64,000 nt of DNA from an uncultured Nitrospina sp. Its GTDB lineage: Bacteria > Nitrospinota > Nitrospinia > Nitrospinales > VA-1. How positions within the stretch are numbered: the stretch's first letter is position 1; each line of letters begins with the position of its first letter. The DNA lies in contig CALAGQ010000037.1 in the NCBI GenBank assembly GCA_937891765.1, positions 62,001 to 126,000 of the forward strand, in the 5' to 3' direction. The translations under genes were made by a program, and so were the position numbers. Under the pieces are notes generated by a model. The model was not told the DNA's origin and did not search any database. It saw nothing but the letters and a program-made list of their open reading frames with translations. Shown here piece after piece: positions 35,044 to 43,999 of this stretch.

Positions 35044-35937
35044 ATGTCTCTTGAAACATTAAGACCGTCTCCGGCATTTGCAAGTGTTTTACCTATTGAA
35101 TACGTAGATCTGGTAGAGCATGGCCCTTACACTAACCGCAGCGGTGATGGCAGCAAACAGACGGTAAAAGTGACGGATATGGGCAAATTCAAAGAAGTTA
35201 TTGAAGAGCATCCCATGTGTGCAGGCTGTGCAATGACCTTGTTCATCCGTCTCGCTTATATTGGAATGCCCAACCCTGAACACACTATCGTTGTCGGCAC
35301 CGCTGGCTGTGGTCGTTTGGCGATTTCCCAGGCTTCTGTGCCGTTTATTTACGGTAACTATGGTGATACCAACGCAGTGGCTTCCGGGCTTAAGCGCGGT
35401 CTGGAAATTCGTTTCCCCAATCAGAAAAAAGATGTTGTGGTTATGGCAGGTGACGGCGGACTGATCGATATTGGTTTCCAGGGATTAATGCATAGCTGGT
35501 TCCGTAAAGAAAAATTCACCACCATCATGCTTGACAATGAAGTTTATGGAAACACCGGTGGGCAGGAAAGCGGCATGACCAATCATGGTAAGGTTCTTAA
35601 AATGGCTCCCCGTGGAAAGTTTGGGGACAAAATTGATGCCTTGGGTCTGGCTAAGGTAGCTGGCGTAGATTATATCGCCCGTCTGGCTCCGACCAACCCG
35701 GCTCGGGTAGCTCGTACTGTGCGTCGCGCCATCATGGTGGCACGGGAAGTTGGCCATAGCTACATTCAGGCTTATACCTCCTGTAACATCGAGTACTCTA
35801 TCCCAACCCCGGACGTTATGAAAGATGCCTTCGAAATAGAAAAAGAACGTTATGGTTTCGAAGAAATTGTTTCACCGGAAGCTAAAGCCTATTTAGATGA
35901 AGTTGAGAAAAAACCTAAAACGAAAAAAACAGACTGA
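35044..35937 (+). CDS. 2-oxoacid:ferredoxin oxidoreductase, beta subunit
   Basis: This 297-residue subunit binds thiamine diphosphate and an iron-sulfur cluster: MCAGCAMTLF and VGTAGCGRL supply the cysteines, and AGDGGLIDIGFQGLMHSWF with IMLDNEVYGNTGGQ is the TPP/Mg2+ motif (GDG...N). It decarboxylates the 2-oxoacid or carboxylates the acyl-CoA. The start is preceded by AAGGA. The Lys-rich C-terminus (EVEKKPKTKKTD) is a non-conserved tail. It follows the alpha gene after 115 bases and precedes the gamma gene by 21. Confidence 0.94.
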   Translation: MSLETLRPSPAFASVLPIEYVDLVEHGPYTNRSGDGSKQTVKVTDMGKFKEVIEEHPMCAGCAMTLFIRLAYIGMPNPEHTIVVGTAGCGRLAISQASVPFIYGNYGDTNAVASGLKRGLEIRFPNQKKDVVVMAGDGGLIDIGFQGLMHSWFRKEKFTTIMLDNEVYGNTGGQESGMTNHGKVLKMAPRGKFGDKIDALGLAKVAGVDYIARLAPTNPARVARTVRRAIMVAREVGHSYIQAYTSCNIEYSIPTPDVMKDAFEIEKERYGFEEIVSPEAKAYLDEVEKKPKTKKTD

Positions 35938-35958
35938 TTAAGTGAGGAGATCATAAAA

Positions 35959-36681
35959 ATGGCAGAAGAAGCACAAGAATTCGAAGTCAAGCGCTACAAC
36001 ATTCGAATGGCTGGAATTGGCGGCCAGGGTGTGGTAACCGCATCCCATATCGTTAGTAATGGAGTGGTAATTTCAGGTGGGTTCAGCTCTCTGGTTCCTT
36101 TTTTTGGCTCAGAAAAGCGTAATGCTCCCGTTGAAAGTTACGTTCGTATCTCCAACCAAACGATTTATGAGATTGGCGAGATCATTTTTCCGAACGTCCT
36201 CATGATTTTTCATCCATCAGTAATTACTCTCGGCAAGTCCTACACCATGCCGTTTTATACCGGCTTGAAACAAAAGGGAATCATTCTGATCAACAGCAAG
36301 AAACCGATTCCTTTTACACGAGATGAACAACGGGAACTGGAAGAAAAAGAAGCACGTATCTACTATCTGCCCGCTACTGAAATGGCTAATGACCTTGCAA
36401 AAACAGATTTGGCAACCAATATGGCCATGTGTGGAGCAATTTCAGGAATCTTCGGCATCCCTGATCCAAAGTCTCTGGCGTTATCTGTTAAAGACCGGTT
36501 TGTCGGAAAAGGTATTGTGGTTTCCGGTGGTACGGCCGCTTTGGACAGCGCTATTGAGAAAAAATTTGCTAAAAAGCAAAAACTGCTTGAAGCAAATCAG
36601 GCAGTTTTGGATGGAGCAGTTCAATACACCATTGATCAAGGCTGGTCTGAAGATGAGCGGTCAACTGTAGCCAAAGCGTAA
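35959..36681 (+). CDS. 2-oxoacid:ferredoxin oxidoreductase, gamma subunit
   Basis: The 240-residue gamma subunit binds coenzyme A: YNIRMAGIGGQGVVTASHIVSNGVVISGGFSSLVPFFGSEKRNAPVESYVRIS is the family signature. The C-terminus is helical and Lys/Glu-rich (EKKFAKKQKLLEANQAVLDGAVQ), longer than in four-subunit archaeal enzymes, which fits the aerobic five-subunit type described in Hydrogenobacter. It starts 21 bases after the beta gene, with a GAGGAG ribosome binding site, and is followed 20 bases later by the ferredoxin subunit. Confidence 0.93.
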   Translation: MAEEAQEFEVKRYNIRMAGIGGQGVVTASHIVSNGVVISGGFSSLVPFFGSEKRNAPVESYVRISNQTIYEIGEIIFPNVLMIFHPSVITLGKSYTMPFYTGLKQKGIILINSKKPIPFTRDEQRELEEKEARIYYLPATEMANDLAKTDLATNMAMCGAISGIFGIPDPKSLALSVKDRFVGKGIVVSGGTAALDSAIEKKFAKKQKLLEANQAVLDGAVQYTIDQGWSEDERSTVAKA

Positions 36682-36701
36682 CGTTAAAAACTGGAGAGAA
36701 C

Positions 36702-36965
36702 ATGTATTACATTGCTGAAGTTGACAAAGCCATATGCTCGGCTAAGAACTGCCACCTCTGTACGCAGTACTGTCCAGAGTCAAACTGCATCAACTATAGT
36801 GAGGAAGACAAGTCGGCTTATGTCTCCGTAGATCGATGCAAAGCCTGTGAGATTTGTGTATACATCTGTTCTGATATCGCTAAGAACGATGCTATTAAAA
36901 TGAAATGGATCGAAGATCTGGACGAAGGTTTTGTTATCAAAAAATCTGGAATAGTTATACGATAA
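36702..36965 (+). CDS. 2-oxoacid oxidoreductase, ferredoxin-type delta subunit (two [4Fe-4S])
   Basis: This small 87-residue protein has two cluster motifs: CSAKNCHLCTQYCPESNC (first, with C-x4-C-x2-C-x3-C) and CKACEICVYICS (C-x2-C-x2-C-x3-C). It carries electrons from the TPP subunit to ferredoxin. It is the last gene of the operon and is followed by a terminator at 36980-37019. No fifth small subunit (epsilon) is visible in the operon; if the enzyme is five-subunit, the fifth is encoded elsewhere. Confidence 0.9.
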   Translation: MYYIAEVDKAICSAKNCHLCTQYCPESNCINYSEEDKSAYVSVDRCKACEICVYICSDIAKNDAIKMKWIEDLDEGFVIKKSGIVIR

Positions 36966-36979
36966 CTCATCTTTTTACT

Positions 36980-37019
36980 AAAAGGTATTTGGGCTTCACC
37001 GCTCAAATACCTTTTTTTT
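36980..37019 (+). terminator. Rho-independent terminator after the oxidoreductase operon
   Basis: AAAAGGTATTTG pairs with CAAATACCTTTT around a short loop (with a GC extension GGGC/GCTC), then eight T. It lies about 15 bases after the delta-subunit stop and ends before ndk. Confidence 0.88.
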
Positions 37020-37053
37020 ATTCAACTCCTAAACCTTAAAAGAAAGCACTGAA

Positions 37054-37467
37054 ATGGAAAGAACTTTTGCTATCATCAAGCCTGACGGCGTAGAACGCAA
37101 CCTCATCGGAAAAATCCTCGAGCGCATCGAATCTAACGGCTTCAAAATTGTCGCCATGAAACGAACTCTGCTCAGCAAAGCCCAGGCTGAAGGATTTTAT
37201 TATGTTCACAAAGAGCGGCCTTTTTTTGACGGCATGACCACGACCATGAGTTCAGGGCCGGTTGTCTTACTCGTGCTCGAAAAGGATAATGCCATCGCCG
37301 ACTGGCGCAAATTGATGGGCGCCACCAATCCGGCAGATGCTGAGGCGGGAACCATTCGCAAAGATTTTGCCGAAGATATCGAAAGAAACACTTCACACGG
37401 CTCCGATGCACCCGAAACTGCAGCGTTTGAAATAGCCTATTTCTTCAGCCAAATAGAAATCCACTAG
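37054..37467 (+). CDS. ndk: Nucleoside-diphosphate kinase
   Basis: The 137-residue enzyme has all family blocks: [53 protein letters not shown] and the active-site loop NTSHGSD with phospho-histidine His115. It balances NTP and dNTP pools by transferring a phosphate through this His. It follows the terminator of the oxidoreductase operon, so it has its own promoter, although none is clear. The CCACTAGCCGTGG stem at its stop codon resembles one after sucD. Confidence 0.96.
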   Translation: MERTFAIIKPDGVERNLIGKILERIESNGFKIVAMKRTLLSKAQAEGFYYVHKERPFFDGMTTTMSSGPVVLLVLEKDNAIADWRKLMGATNPADAEAGTIRKDFAEDIERNTSHGSDAPETAAFEIAYFFSQIEIH

Positions 37468-37595
37468 CCGTGGCTCCTCGGCGGAGGGCCTACGGGCATG
37501 GCATTATAGGTCAGTTTGAGACAACTTTTTCTGGCCATCGAAATAATGACACTTTTTCCCCGGCGGGACGTCGGATGAGGTATCATATTGGTATT

Positions 37596-38180
37596 ATGAA
37601 AACTCTAACTAAACTGATAGCTTTGATACTGTTTCTTGCCCCCATGCAGGCCAGCGCGGGGTCTGGTTATGATTACCAGCTCTACAAGAACCATGAAAAT
37701 TATGGCATTGTCGTGTTCCCGAAAAAGTTCATTTCCAAGGAATTGCGCGACCAGATCGCTTCAATATCATTTTTAGAGGTCGAGTCGGGCAAGGCAGTCA
37801 TGCGCCGGGGCACCAAGAATGAAAACGAAACCCTGATGATGCCGTTGGAAGTGCAAAAAAAGCATTCCATTGAAAAGTTTATTGTTATACAGATTTTGAC
37901 TAAACATGAAATGCTGGCGGGCATTTATGACCCACAGTGGGGCCTGACTTTGCCTTCTGCCACATTTGGGTTGGAAGCCCTTAAGGCTAATATTGATAAG
38001 ACGTTGAACGTATTTCGTGGAGATAATCCTCAGCAAAAGACCAGAATGGAATACCGGGATAAGCCTAGCCTTAAAGGGCCTATTTTTGTTAATTTTTCCC
38101 GCAAGCCGGACTATAATGTAGTGGAAATCCAAAATACGCAATCGATTCGATGGTCTGGAGAAACCAATGCCTGTATATGA
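37596..38180 (+). CDS. Exported protein of unknown function (194 residues)
   Basis: I do not recognise the family. From the ATG at 37596 there is a clear signal peptide (MKTLTKLIALILFLAPMQASA); the frame is open upstream to 37470, but that extension is not conserved-looking and would bury the signal. The mature part is mixed alpha/beta, with KFISKELRDQIASISFLEVESGKAVMRR and FIVIQILTKHEMLAGIYDPQWG. It ends IRWSGETNACI, overlapping the FmdB gene by 14 bases. Likely a periplasmic protein; coupling to the zinc-ribbon gene by overlap suggests one transcript. Confidence 0.6.
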   Translation: MKTLTKLIALILFLAPMQASAGSGYDYQLYKNHENYGIVVFPKKFISKELRDQIASISFLEVESGKAVMRRGTKNENETLMMPLEVQKKHSIEKFIVIQILTKHEMLAGIYDPQWGLTLPSATFGLEALKANIDKTLNVFRGDNPQQKTRMEYRDKPSLKGPIFVNFSRKPDYNVVEIQNTQSIRWSGETNACI

Positions 38181-38358
38181 ATATCAGTGCGAAAAGTGCA
38201 AGGAGCTCGTAGAAGTCCTGCAAAAAGTCAGTGATGACCCGCTGGAAAAATGTGAGAAATGTGGCGGTAAACTGAGCAAACAGTTCAACCAGATGAACTT
38301 TCATTTGTACGGGTCGGGCTTTTACTCAACCGACAACAAGCGCAAATACCTTAAATAA
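38167..38358 (+). CDS. FmdB-family zinc-ribbon protein
   Basis: This 63-residue protein has two CxxC knuckles (YQCEKCKELVE and EKCEKCGGKLSKQ), which bind one zinc, and an FHLYGSGFYSTDN tail. It matches FmdB/YhaP-type zinc ribbons, often called putative regulatory proteins, of unknown function. It overlaps the end of the exported unknown gene upstream by 14 bases and lies 6 bases before the pterin synthase gene. Confidence 0.87.
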   Translation: MPVYEYQCEKCKELVEVLQKVSDDPLEKCEKCGGKLSKQFNQMNFHLYGSGFYSTDNKRKYLK

Positions 38359-38364
38359 TTCTCC

Positions 38365-38790
38365 ATGATTCTTATCACCCGCCGCCTGGAATTTTGCGCC
38401 AGCCACAGATTGTACAACCCCTCTTTTTCGGATGAAAAAAACGCCGCCACCTTTGGTTTATGCAACAACCCCAACGGGCACGGACACAACTATGTCCTGG
38501 AGGTTACGGTAAGAGGGGAAGTGGACCCGGAAACCGGAATGGTGCTCGATCTCAAGTCGCTTAAAAAACTGATCAACGAAGAAATCGTTGACAAGGTCGA
38601 CCACAAAAATCTCAATGTGGATGTGGCGTTTTTGCAAGGTGTTATTCCCACTGCGGAAAACATCGCCATCCATTTTTGGAATATCATCGAACCAAAAATT
38701 GAGAACGGCTCTCTGCATGAGATCAAGCTTTTTGAGTCCGAACGCAATTTTGTCATTTATCGGGGGGCTGAACTTGAAAGACCTCATTAA
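38365..38790 (+). CDS. 6-pyruvoyl-tetrahydropterin synthase-type enzyme (PTPS, C-x5-HGH type)
   Basis: The 141-residue protein has the T-fold signature with LEFCASHRL (zinc His) and [18 protein letters not shown] (Cys33, His39, His41; C-x5-HGH), then DHKNLN and an ESERNF segment for the pterin. The C-x5-HGH spacing is that of eukaryotic-type PTPS-II rather than QueD (C-x3-HGH). It would convert dihydroneopterin triphosphate, made by FolE, to 6-pyruvoyl-tetrahydropterin. Its last bases overlap the folE start by 17, so both steps are coupled. A queuosine role cannot be excluded. Confidence 0.82.
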   Translation: MILITRRLEFCASHRLYNPSFSDEKNAATFGLCNNPNGHGHNYVLEVTVRGEVDPETGMVLDLKSLKKLINEEIVDKVDHKNLNVDVAFLQGVIPTAENIAIHFWNIIEPKIENGSLHEIKLFESERNFVIYRGAELERPH

Positions 38791-39331
38791 GCAAATACTA
38801 GAGCAGGTGGGTGAAGACCCCTCTCGTGAAGGACTGCAGAACACCCCGGAGCGGGTGGAGAAATCGCTGAAGTTTCTAACCAGTGGCTACTGGGTCAACA
38901 TTGAAGAACTTGTCAACGGCGCATTGTTCCAGGAAGACTATGACGAAATGGTTATTGTCAAAGACATTGACCTGTTCAGCATGTGTGAGCACCATATGCT
39001 TCCCTTCATTGGCAAATGCCATGTCGCTTATCTGCCCAAGGGGCAAATAATCGGCCTTAGCAAGGTGCCGCGGATTATCGATGCGTTCAGCCGCCGCCTG
39101 CAGGTGCAGGAACGCCTGACCAAACAAATCGCTGATTGCCTGAACCAGATTCTTCAGCCCATTGGAGTGGGAGTGGTGATTGAAGCCCTTCACCTTTGCA
39201 TGTGCATGCGGGGAGTGGCAAAACAGAATTCCTACACCACCACCAGTTCCATGCTGGGTTCCTTCAAGTCAGACGCCAGAACCCGCAGTGAGTTTTTAAG
39301 CTTGATCCCTCCTCAAGGGACACGGCGGTGA
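38774..39331 (+). CDS. folE: GTP cyclohydrolase I
   Basis: I place the start at the TTG at 38774, because this gives the family's N-terminus ([27 protein letters not shown]) with GGGGGG just before it; the open frame upstream is out of family. The protein (185 residues) has [21 protein letters not shown], with zinc ligands Cys and His, [21 protein letters not shown] and CMCMRGV with the third ligand Cys. It hydrolyses GTP to dihydroneopterin triphosphate for folate, and here probably also for the overlapping pterin synthase. Confidence 0.94.
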   Translation: MKDLIKQILEQVGEDPSREGLQNTPERVEKSLKFLTSGYWVNIEELVNGALFQEDYDEMVIVKDIDLFSMCEHHMLPFIGKCHVAYLPKGQIIGLSKVPRIIDAFSRRLQVQERLTKQIADCLNQILQPIGVGVVIEALHLCMCMRGVAKQNSYTTTSSMLGSFKSDARTRSEFLSLIPPQGTRR

Positions 39332-39371
39332 ATCGAATAACTATACACTTTTAAAATAGAGAGACCCCTGC

Positions 39372-40337
39372 TTGGAAACCGACACCAGAGAAGTAGTTCT
39401 CGAAAATAACGCTCTCATCCCAGAACTATTTGGCAGTCAGGATCTTAATCTCAAACTGATTGAGAAAAAATTTAACGTCCGCATCACCACCCGAGAAAAC
39501 CATATCCGGATCAAGGGCAAACCTGAAGATATCGAAACAGTCGAAAAACTTTTTTCACAATTGGAGAAACTGCATGCAGCCAATCTCCCGGTAGAAAATG
39601 GAGATGTGAAGTTTGCCATTCGACTTATAGCAGAAGACCCTCAAGCCGATCTCAATGCCATCTTTTCGGAACGCATTGCTGTTTCTCCGAAGAAGGGCTA
39701 CATCACCCCCAAGGGCCCAGCACAACACCAGTTCATCCAGGCTATCAGACAGGACGATATCGTTCTATCCATTGGCCCGGCAGGAACAGGAAAAACCTAT
39801 CTGGCGGTGGCAATGGCGGTAGAGGGCCTGCTCAAAAAAAGGTTCAAACGAATTGTACTGGTGCGTCCGGCTGTCGAGGCGGGTGAAAAGCTGGGTTATC
39901 TGCCGGGAGATATCGCCGAAAAAATCAACCCCTACCTCATGCCTCTCTACGATGCTTTAAGTGATATGATGGAAAGCAATCATGTGAGACACCTCATGGA
40001 TGACGGCGCCATAGAAATTGCCCCATTGGCATATATGCGCGGGAGAACATTGAGTGATTCGTTTATCATTCTTGATGAAGCCCAGAACACCACTCGGGAA
40101 CAGATGAAAATGTTCCTGACCCGTCTGGGGTTCCGGTCTAAAATGGTGGTCACCGGAGATATCACTCAAATCGACCTTCCCAAGTACAGCGATTCGGGGC
40201 TCATCCATGTTCAAAACCTTTTGAACAAGGTTGAAGGCATCAGCTTTGTTTATTTTTCAATCAAGGATGTCGTCCGTCATGAGTTGGTCAAAAAAATTAT
40301 CACCGCTTATGACCAGCTCGATTCGAGCCATGAATAG
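39372..40337 (+). CDS. PhoH-family ATPase (PhoL/YbeZ type)
   Basis: The 321-residue protein has an N-terminal KH-like RNA-binding domain (FGSQDLNLKLIEKKFNVRITTRENHIRIKG) and a P-loop helicase-like ATPase domain: SIGPAGTGKTYLAVAMAVEGLL, VRPAVEAGEKLGYLPGD, IILDEAQNTTREQMKMFLTRLG and VVTGDITQIDLPKYSDSGL. PhoH proteins act with YbeY in RNA metabolism and ribosome maturation. The start is a TTG at 39372. It precedes ybeY by 35 bases, the usual pairing. Confidence 0.92.
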   Translation: METDTREVVLENNALIPELFGSQDLNLKLIEKKFNVRITTRENHIRIKGKPEDIETVEKLFSQLEKLHAANLPVENGDVKFAIRLIAEDPQADLNAIFSERIAVSPKKGYITPKGPAQHQFIQAIRQDDIVLSIGPAGTGKTYLAVAMAVEGLLKKRFKRIVLVRPAVEAGEKLGYLPGDIAEKINPYLMPLYDALSDMMESNHVRHLMDDGAIEIAPLAYMRGRTLSDSFIILDEAQNTTREQMKMFLTRLGFRSKMVVTGDITQIDLPKYSDSGLIHVQNLLNKVEGISFVYFSIKDVVRHELVKKIITAYDQLDSSHE

Positions 40338-40372
40338 CGTTATCAACTCCGTGACCTCTCTTCGATACCTTT

Positions 40373-40837
40373 ATGGAAATTTTCATAAAAAATGAATACC
40401 CCTGCATCAAAGTGGATGCCCGGAAGATAAGACGGCACATCGGCAAAGTCCTCGGCTCCCTTGATTGCAATGAGCATGAAATCAGCATATTATTTGTCGG
40501 AGATCAGGGCATTCGCGAGCTGAATCACCAGTTCAGGGGTATGGATCGCCCGACGGATGTGTTATCGTTTCCCCAGATTTTGGGAGACGATGTTCCCGGG
40601 GCACTTCTCCTCGGCGATGTCGCCATTTCCCTTGAGACAGCCCATCGCCAAGCTGAGGAACACGGCCTGTCTCTGGAGGAAGAATTAACGTTATTACTCA
40701 TTCACGGTACCCTTCACCTTCTGGGCTACGACCATGAAATATCCGACCGGGAGGAAGAACGAATGCGCAAAAAAACCCGGGAATTGTTCGAACTGATTTA
40801 TCCCGGCAAAAAGCTTGCGGACACATGTAACTTCTGA
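40373..40837 (+). CDS. ybeY: Endoribonuclease YbeY (rRNA maturation factor)
   Basis: The 154-residue protein shows the UPF0054 signature HGTLHLLGYDHE, with three His that bind zinc, and a conserved LNHQFRGMDRPTDVLSFP motif. It processes the 3' end of 16S rRNA and helps in ribosome quality control. The gene follows phoH and precedes a HIT protein; no HDIG phosphodiesterase gene, which often lies between phoH and ybeY, is present. Confidence 0.93.
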   Translation: MEIFIKNEYPCIKVDARKIRRHIGKVLGSLDCNEHEISILFVGDQGIRELNHQFRGMDRPTDVLSFPQILGDDVPGALLLGDVAISLETAHRQAEEHGLSLEEELTLLLIHGTLHLLGYDHEISDREEERMRKKTRELFELIYPGKKLADTCNF

Positions 40838-40867
40838 CTTGATAAAACCCTCTGCTTAGGAAAAATC

Positions 40868-41350
40868 ATGAAGCAACTCTGGGCACCTTGGAGGATGGAA
40901 TATATCAAGAGTGAAAAATCGGACGAGTGTATTTTCTGCTCACTTCCCAAGGAAAGTGATGACGCGAAAAACTGTATCCTTTATCGGGGCCAGTCGGCTT
41001 TTATCATCATGAATATTTTTCCTTATAATTCCGCTCACTTGATGGTCTCGCCCTTTCGCCATATAGGGTGTTTGACCGAGCAGGATGCCAACGAACGTGA
41101 GGAACTGAATCAACTGACCCATAAATGCATCGAGATATTGCGGTCCGTGATCAATCCTGACGGTTTTAATGTTGGCTACAACATCGGTAAAGCAGCCGGG
41201 GCTGGGTATGATGAGCACATTCATTGCCACATCGTTCCGAGATGGATCGGTGACACCAATTTTATGCCTGTTTTGGGGGAAACCAAAGTCCACCCTGAGC
41301 ACCTGAAAACCACCTATAATAAACTTCTTCCTCACTTTAAGAATCTGTAA
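40868..41350 (+). CDS. HIT-family hydrolase
   Basis: The 160-residue protein contains a zinc-binding CIFCSLP near the N-terminus, the FPYNSAHLMVSPFRH segment and the catalytic triad HIHCHIVPRWIGDTNFMP. The PRW after HxHxH points to the diadenosine tetraphosphate phosphorylase/ hydrolase group rather than HinT. It probably hydrolyses dinucleotide or adenylated nucleotides in the cytoplasm. It is 30 bases after ybeY and 13 bases before mutS, so all three may be one transcript. Confidence 0.9.
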   Translation: MKQLWAPWRMEYIKSEKSDECIFCSLPKESDDAKNCILYRGQSAFIIMNIFPYNSAHLMVSPFRHIGCLTEQDANEREELNQLTHKCIEILRSVINPDGFNVGYNIGKAAGAGYDEHIHCHIVPRWIGDTNFMPVLGETKVHPEHLKTTYNKLLPHFKNL

Positions 41351-41362
41351 CTCATAAACCCT

Positions 41363-43999
41363 ATGGGCGTTTCAGCCAAAAGTATTAAGGTCGATGACAC
41401 CCCCATGATGCAACAGTATCGGGGAATCAAAAAGGAATACTCTGATTCCATTTTGTTTTTCAGGATGGGGGACTTCTACGAAATGTTCAATGAGGATGCA
41501 AAGACCGCGTCCGGTATTTTGCAGATCGCACTCACATCCAGAAATAAAAAATCCAATCCCGTACCCATGTGCGGAATTCCTCATCATTCAGCAAACCTCT
41601 ACATCACCAAACTCCTCAAAGCCGGCAAGAAGGTCGCCATCTGCGAGCAAACGGAAGATGCGAAAGAAGCCAAGGGACTTGTCAAACGGGAAGTGGTTCG
41701 GGTCATCACCCCGGGAACCATCCTCGACGACAATATGCTGGACCCCAAAAAGGACCAGTTTATCGCCTCTGTGTATTTCGGTAAAAACCAAATCGGACTC
41801 GCCGCGTTGGATGTATCGACCGGAGTTTTTAAAGTCACCCAGATTGATGGGGGGAATGCCATTCTTGCAGATGAACTGCAGAAGCTGGATCCCAAAGAAA
41901 TCATCATCCCCGACTCAATAAAAGAAGAGACTCGATCCTGGCTCCCGACGGGTGAAGTGTTTGTCCACAGTTGGCAAGACTGTGCCTTTTCTTTCAGCGA
42001 GGCTTACAGAAACCTGATTGAGCATTTTAAAACCCAGTCTTTGGAAGGGTTCGGCTGTGAAAATATGGAAGCGGGCATTGCTTCAGCCGGAGCATTGATC
42101 CATTACCTGCAGGAAACCCAGAAGTCCGCTCTGGAGCACATCACCACCCTCACCCCCTTCCCTATCCACGACTACATGGCCTTGGACCAATCCACCCTGG
42201 CAAGCCTGGAACTGGTCCAATCCAGCGAAGGAACCCGAAAAAACTCCCTGCTCGATTTGCTCGACCTCTCCCAGACCCCGATGGGTGCGCGACGAATTCG
42301 TGAATGGATTTTAAAACCGTTGATAGAGGCTGAAAAAATTTGCGCACGCCTCAGCATCGTTGAAGACTTCAAGGATAACCCGACTGAGCGAAAAGACCTG
42401 CGTGATCTCCTGAAGCACATATTCGACCTGGAAAGATTGCTGGGACGTATCACCCTTTCCGCCTGCAACGCAAGAGATCTCATTGCCTTGAAAACATCCC
42501 TGCACGTTTTTCCTGACTTGTTGGAAGCTCTTAAAAGTTATGACTCCAGTCCGGCTTATCTGGAAAACTGGGACAACCTCGAAAATATTCACGATTTGAT
42601 TGAGCAAAATATCACCGACGACCCGCCGCTCGGCCTCAAGGAAGGAAATCTGATCAAAGCTGGTTGCGACGAGGAACTGGATCGCCTTAAAAATATAACC
42701 CGGCAGGGAAAAAGCTGGATCGCCGCGCTGGAGCTGGAAGAAAAAGAGAAAACCGGCATACCGGTCTTAAAAGTCGGCTTCAATAAAATTTACGGGTACT
42801 ATATTGAAATCACCAAAAAACATAGCGACCGCGTACCGGCTGAATATATTCGCAAGCAGTCGCTTGTCAATGCAGAGCGCTATATTTCACCCAAACTAAA
42901 AGAATATGAAGAAGAAATCACTGGTGCGGAAGAAAAGATATTCATCATAGAACAAAAACTGTTTGAAGAGATTCGAACGACTATTTCCCATGCTGGCTCC
43001 CGCATACAGGCCATGGCGCGAACCATCAGCGAAATTGATGCGCTATCCTCATTTGCCGAAACCGCGCACCGGTATAATTATTGCCGACCGGAATTCACCA
43101 ATGACCGCAGCCTCGTTATTGAAAACGGTCGCCACCCTCTCATAGAACAAATAGATCCGTCGGTTCGTTTCATCTCCAACGATACATTTCTGCATTCGGT
43201 GGAGCAACAGATCATGATCATTACCGGTCCCAATATGGCGGGGAAATCCACTTATTTGAGACAAGTTGCCCTGATCACTCTTATGGCGCAAATGGGAAGC
43301 TTTGTTCCTGCCGACAAAACCAGCCTTGGAATTACGGACCGTATTTTTTCCCGAGTGGGAGCGCAGGATCATTTGTTAAAGGGGCAATCCACTTTCATGG
43401 TGGAAATGAACGAAACCGCCAACATCCTTAACAACGCCACGCCGGACAGCCTGATCATTCTGGACGAAATTGGTCGGGGAACCAGCACCTTTGATGGAAT
43501 CAGTATCGCGTGGGCCATTGTCGAATTCCTTCACAAAGCCGATCAGGGAGGTGGACCTAAAACACTTTTTGCTACCCATTACCATGAATTGACGGATCTA
43601 TCCCGTGTTCTTCCGGGAGTTAAAAATTTTAATGTCCAGATCAAGGAATGGAATGATGAAATTATCTTTCTTAGAAAAATTGTTCCGGGAGGAACCGACA
43701 AGAGCTACGGCATTCAAGTCGCGCGACTGGCAGGATTGCCTAAAAAGGTTCTGGATCGTGCCAATGAGGTTTTATTCAACCTTGAACAAAGCGAGTTTGA
43801 TGAGGTCGGTGTGCCAAAAATTTCCCACTCTGAAAACCATGACAACCGGCACTCCCCCGGCCAACTAGGCCTTTTCCCGGACCCGGAGAATCCATTGATC
43901 CAAAAAATAAAGGAAATCGACCCCAACCAGTTGTCCCCCAGAGAAGCGTTGGAGGTTCTATTCGAGTTGACCCAGCTATTAAAGGACAATCTTAAGTGA
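41363..43999 (+). CDS. mutS: DNA mismatch repair protein MutS
   Basis: The 878-residue protein is full length. It has the mismatch-binding F-x-E motif (FFRMGDFYEMF), a connector and lever region, the clamp, and the ATPase core: Walker A GPNMAGKST at 622-630, LILDEIGRGTSTFDGISIAWA, and FATHYHEL. The C-terminus has the helix-turn-helix and beta-clamp region (QLGLFPDPENP). It recognises mismatches and recruits MutL. It ends at 43999, overlapping the start of the epimerase gene by 4 bases (GTGA). Confidence 0.97.
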   Translation: MGVSAKSIKVDDTPMMQQYRGIKKEYSDSILFFRMGDFYEMFNEDAKTASGILQIALTSRNKKSNPVPMCGIPHHSANLYITKLLKAGKKVAICEQTEDAKEAKGLVKREVVRVITPGTILDDNMLDPKKDQFIASVYFGKNQIGLAALDVSTGVFKVTQIDGGNAILADELQKLDPKEIIIPDSIKEETRSWLPTGEVFVHSWQDCAFSFSEAYRNLIEHFKTQSLEGFGCENMEAGIASAGALIHYLQETQKSALEHITTLTPFPIHDYMALDQSTLASLELVQSSEGTRKNSLLDLLDLSQTPMGARRIREWILKPLIEAEKICARLSIVEDFKDNPTERKDLRDLLKHIFDLERLLGRITLSACNARDLIALKTSLHVFPDLLEALKSYDSSPAYLENWDNLENIHDLIEQNITDDPPLGLKEGNLIKAGCDEELDRLKNITRQGKSWIAALELEEKEKTGIPVLKVGFNKIYGYYIEITKKHSDRVPAEYIRKQSLVNAERYISPKLKEYEEEITGAEEKIFIIEQKLFEEIRTTISHAGSRIQAMARTISEIDALSSFAETAHRYNYCRPEFTNDRSLVIENGRHPLIEQIDPSVRFISNDTFLHSVEQQIMIITGPNMAGKSTYLRQVALITLMAQMGSFVPADKTSLGITDRIFSRVGAQDHLLKGQSTFMVEMNETANILNNATPDSLIILDEIGRGTSTFDGISIAWAIVEFLHKADQGGGPKTLFATHYHELTDLSRVLPGVKNFNVQIKEWNDEIIFLRKIVPGGTDKSYGIQVARLAGLPKKVLDRANEVLFNLEQSEFDEVGVPKISHSENHDNRHSPGQLGLFPDPENPLIQKIKEIDPNQLSPREALEVLFELTQLLKDNLK

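Noticed and set aside
38588..38773. In-frame extension of the folE reading frame upstream of 38774
   Set aside because: It lies inside the pterin synthase gene in another frame and does not look like GTP cyclohydrolase; the family N-terminus begins at the TTG at 38774.
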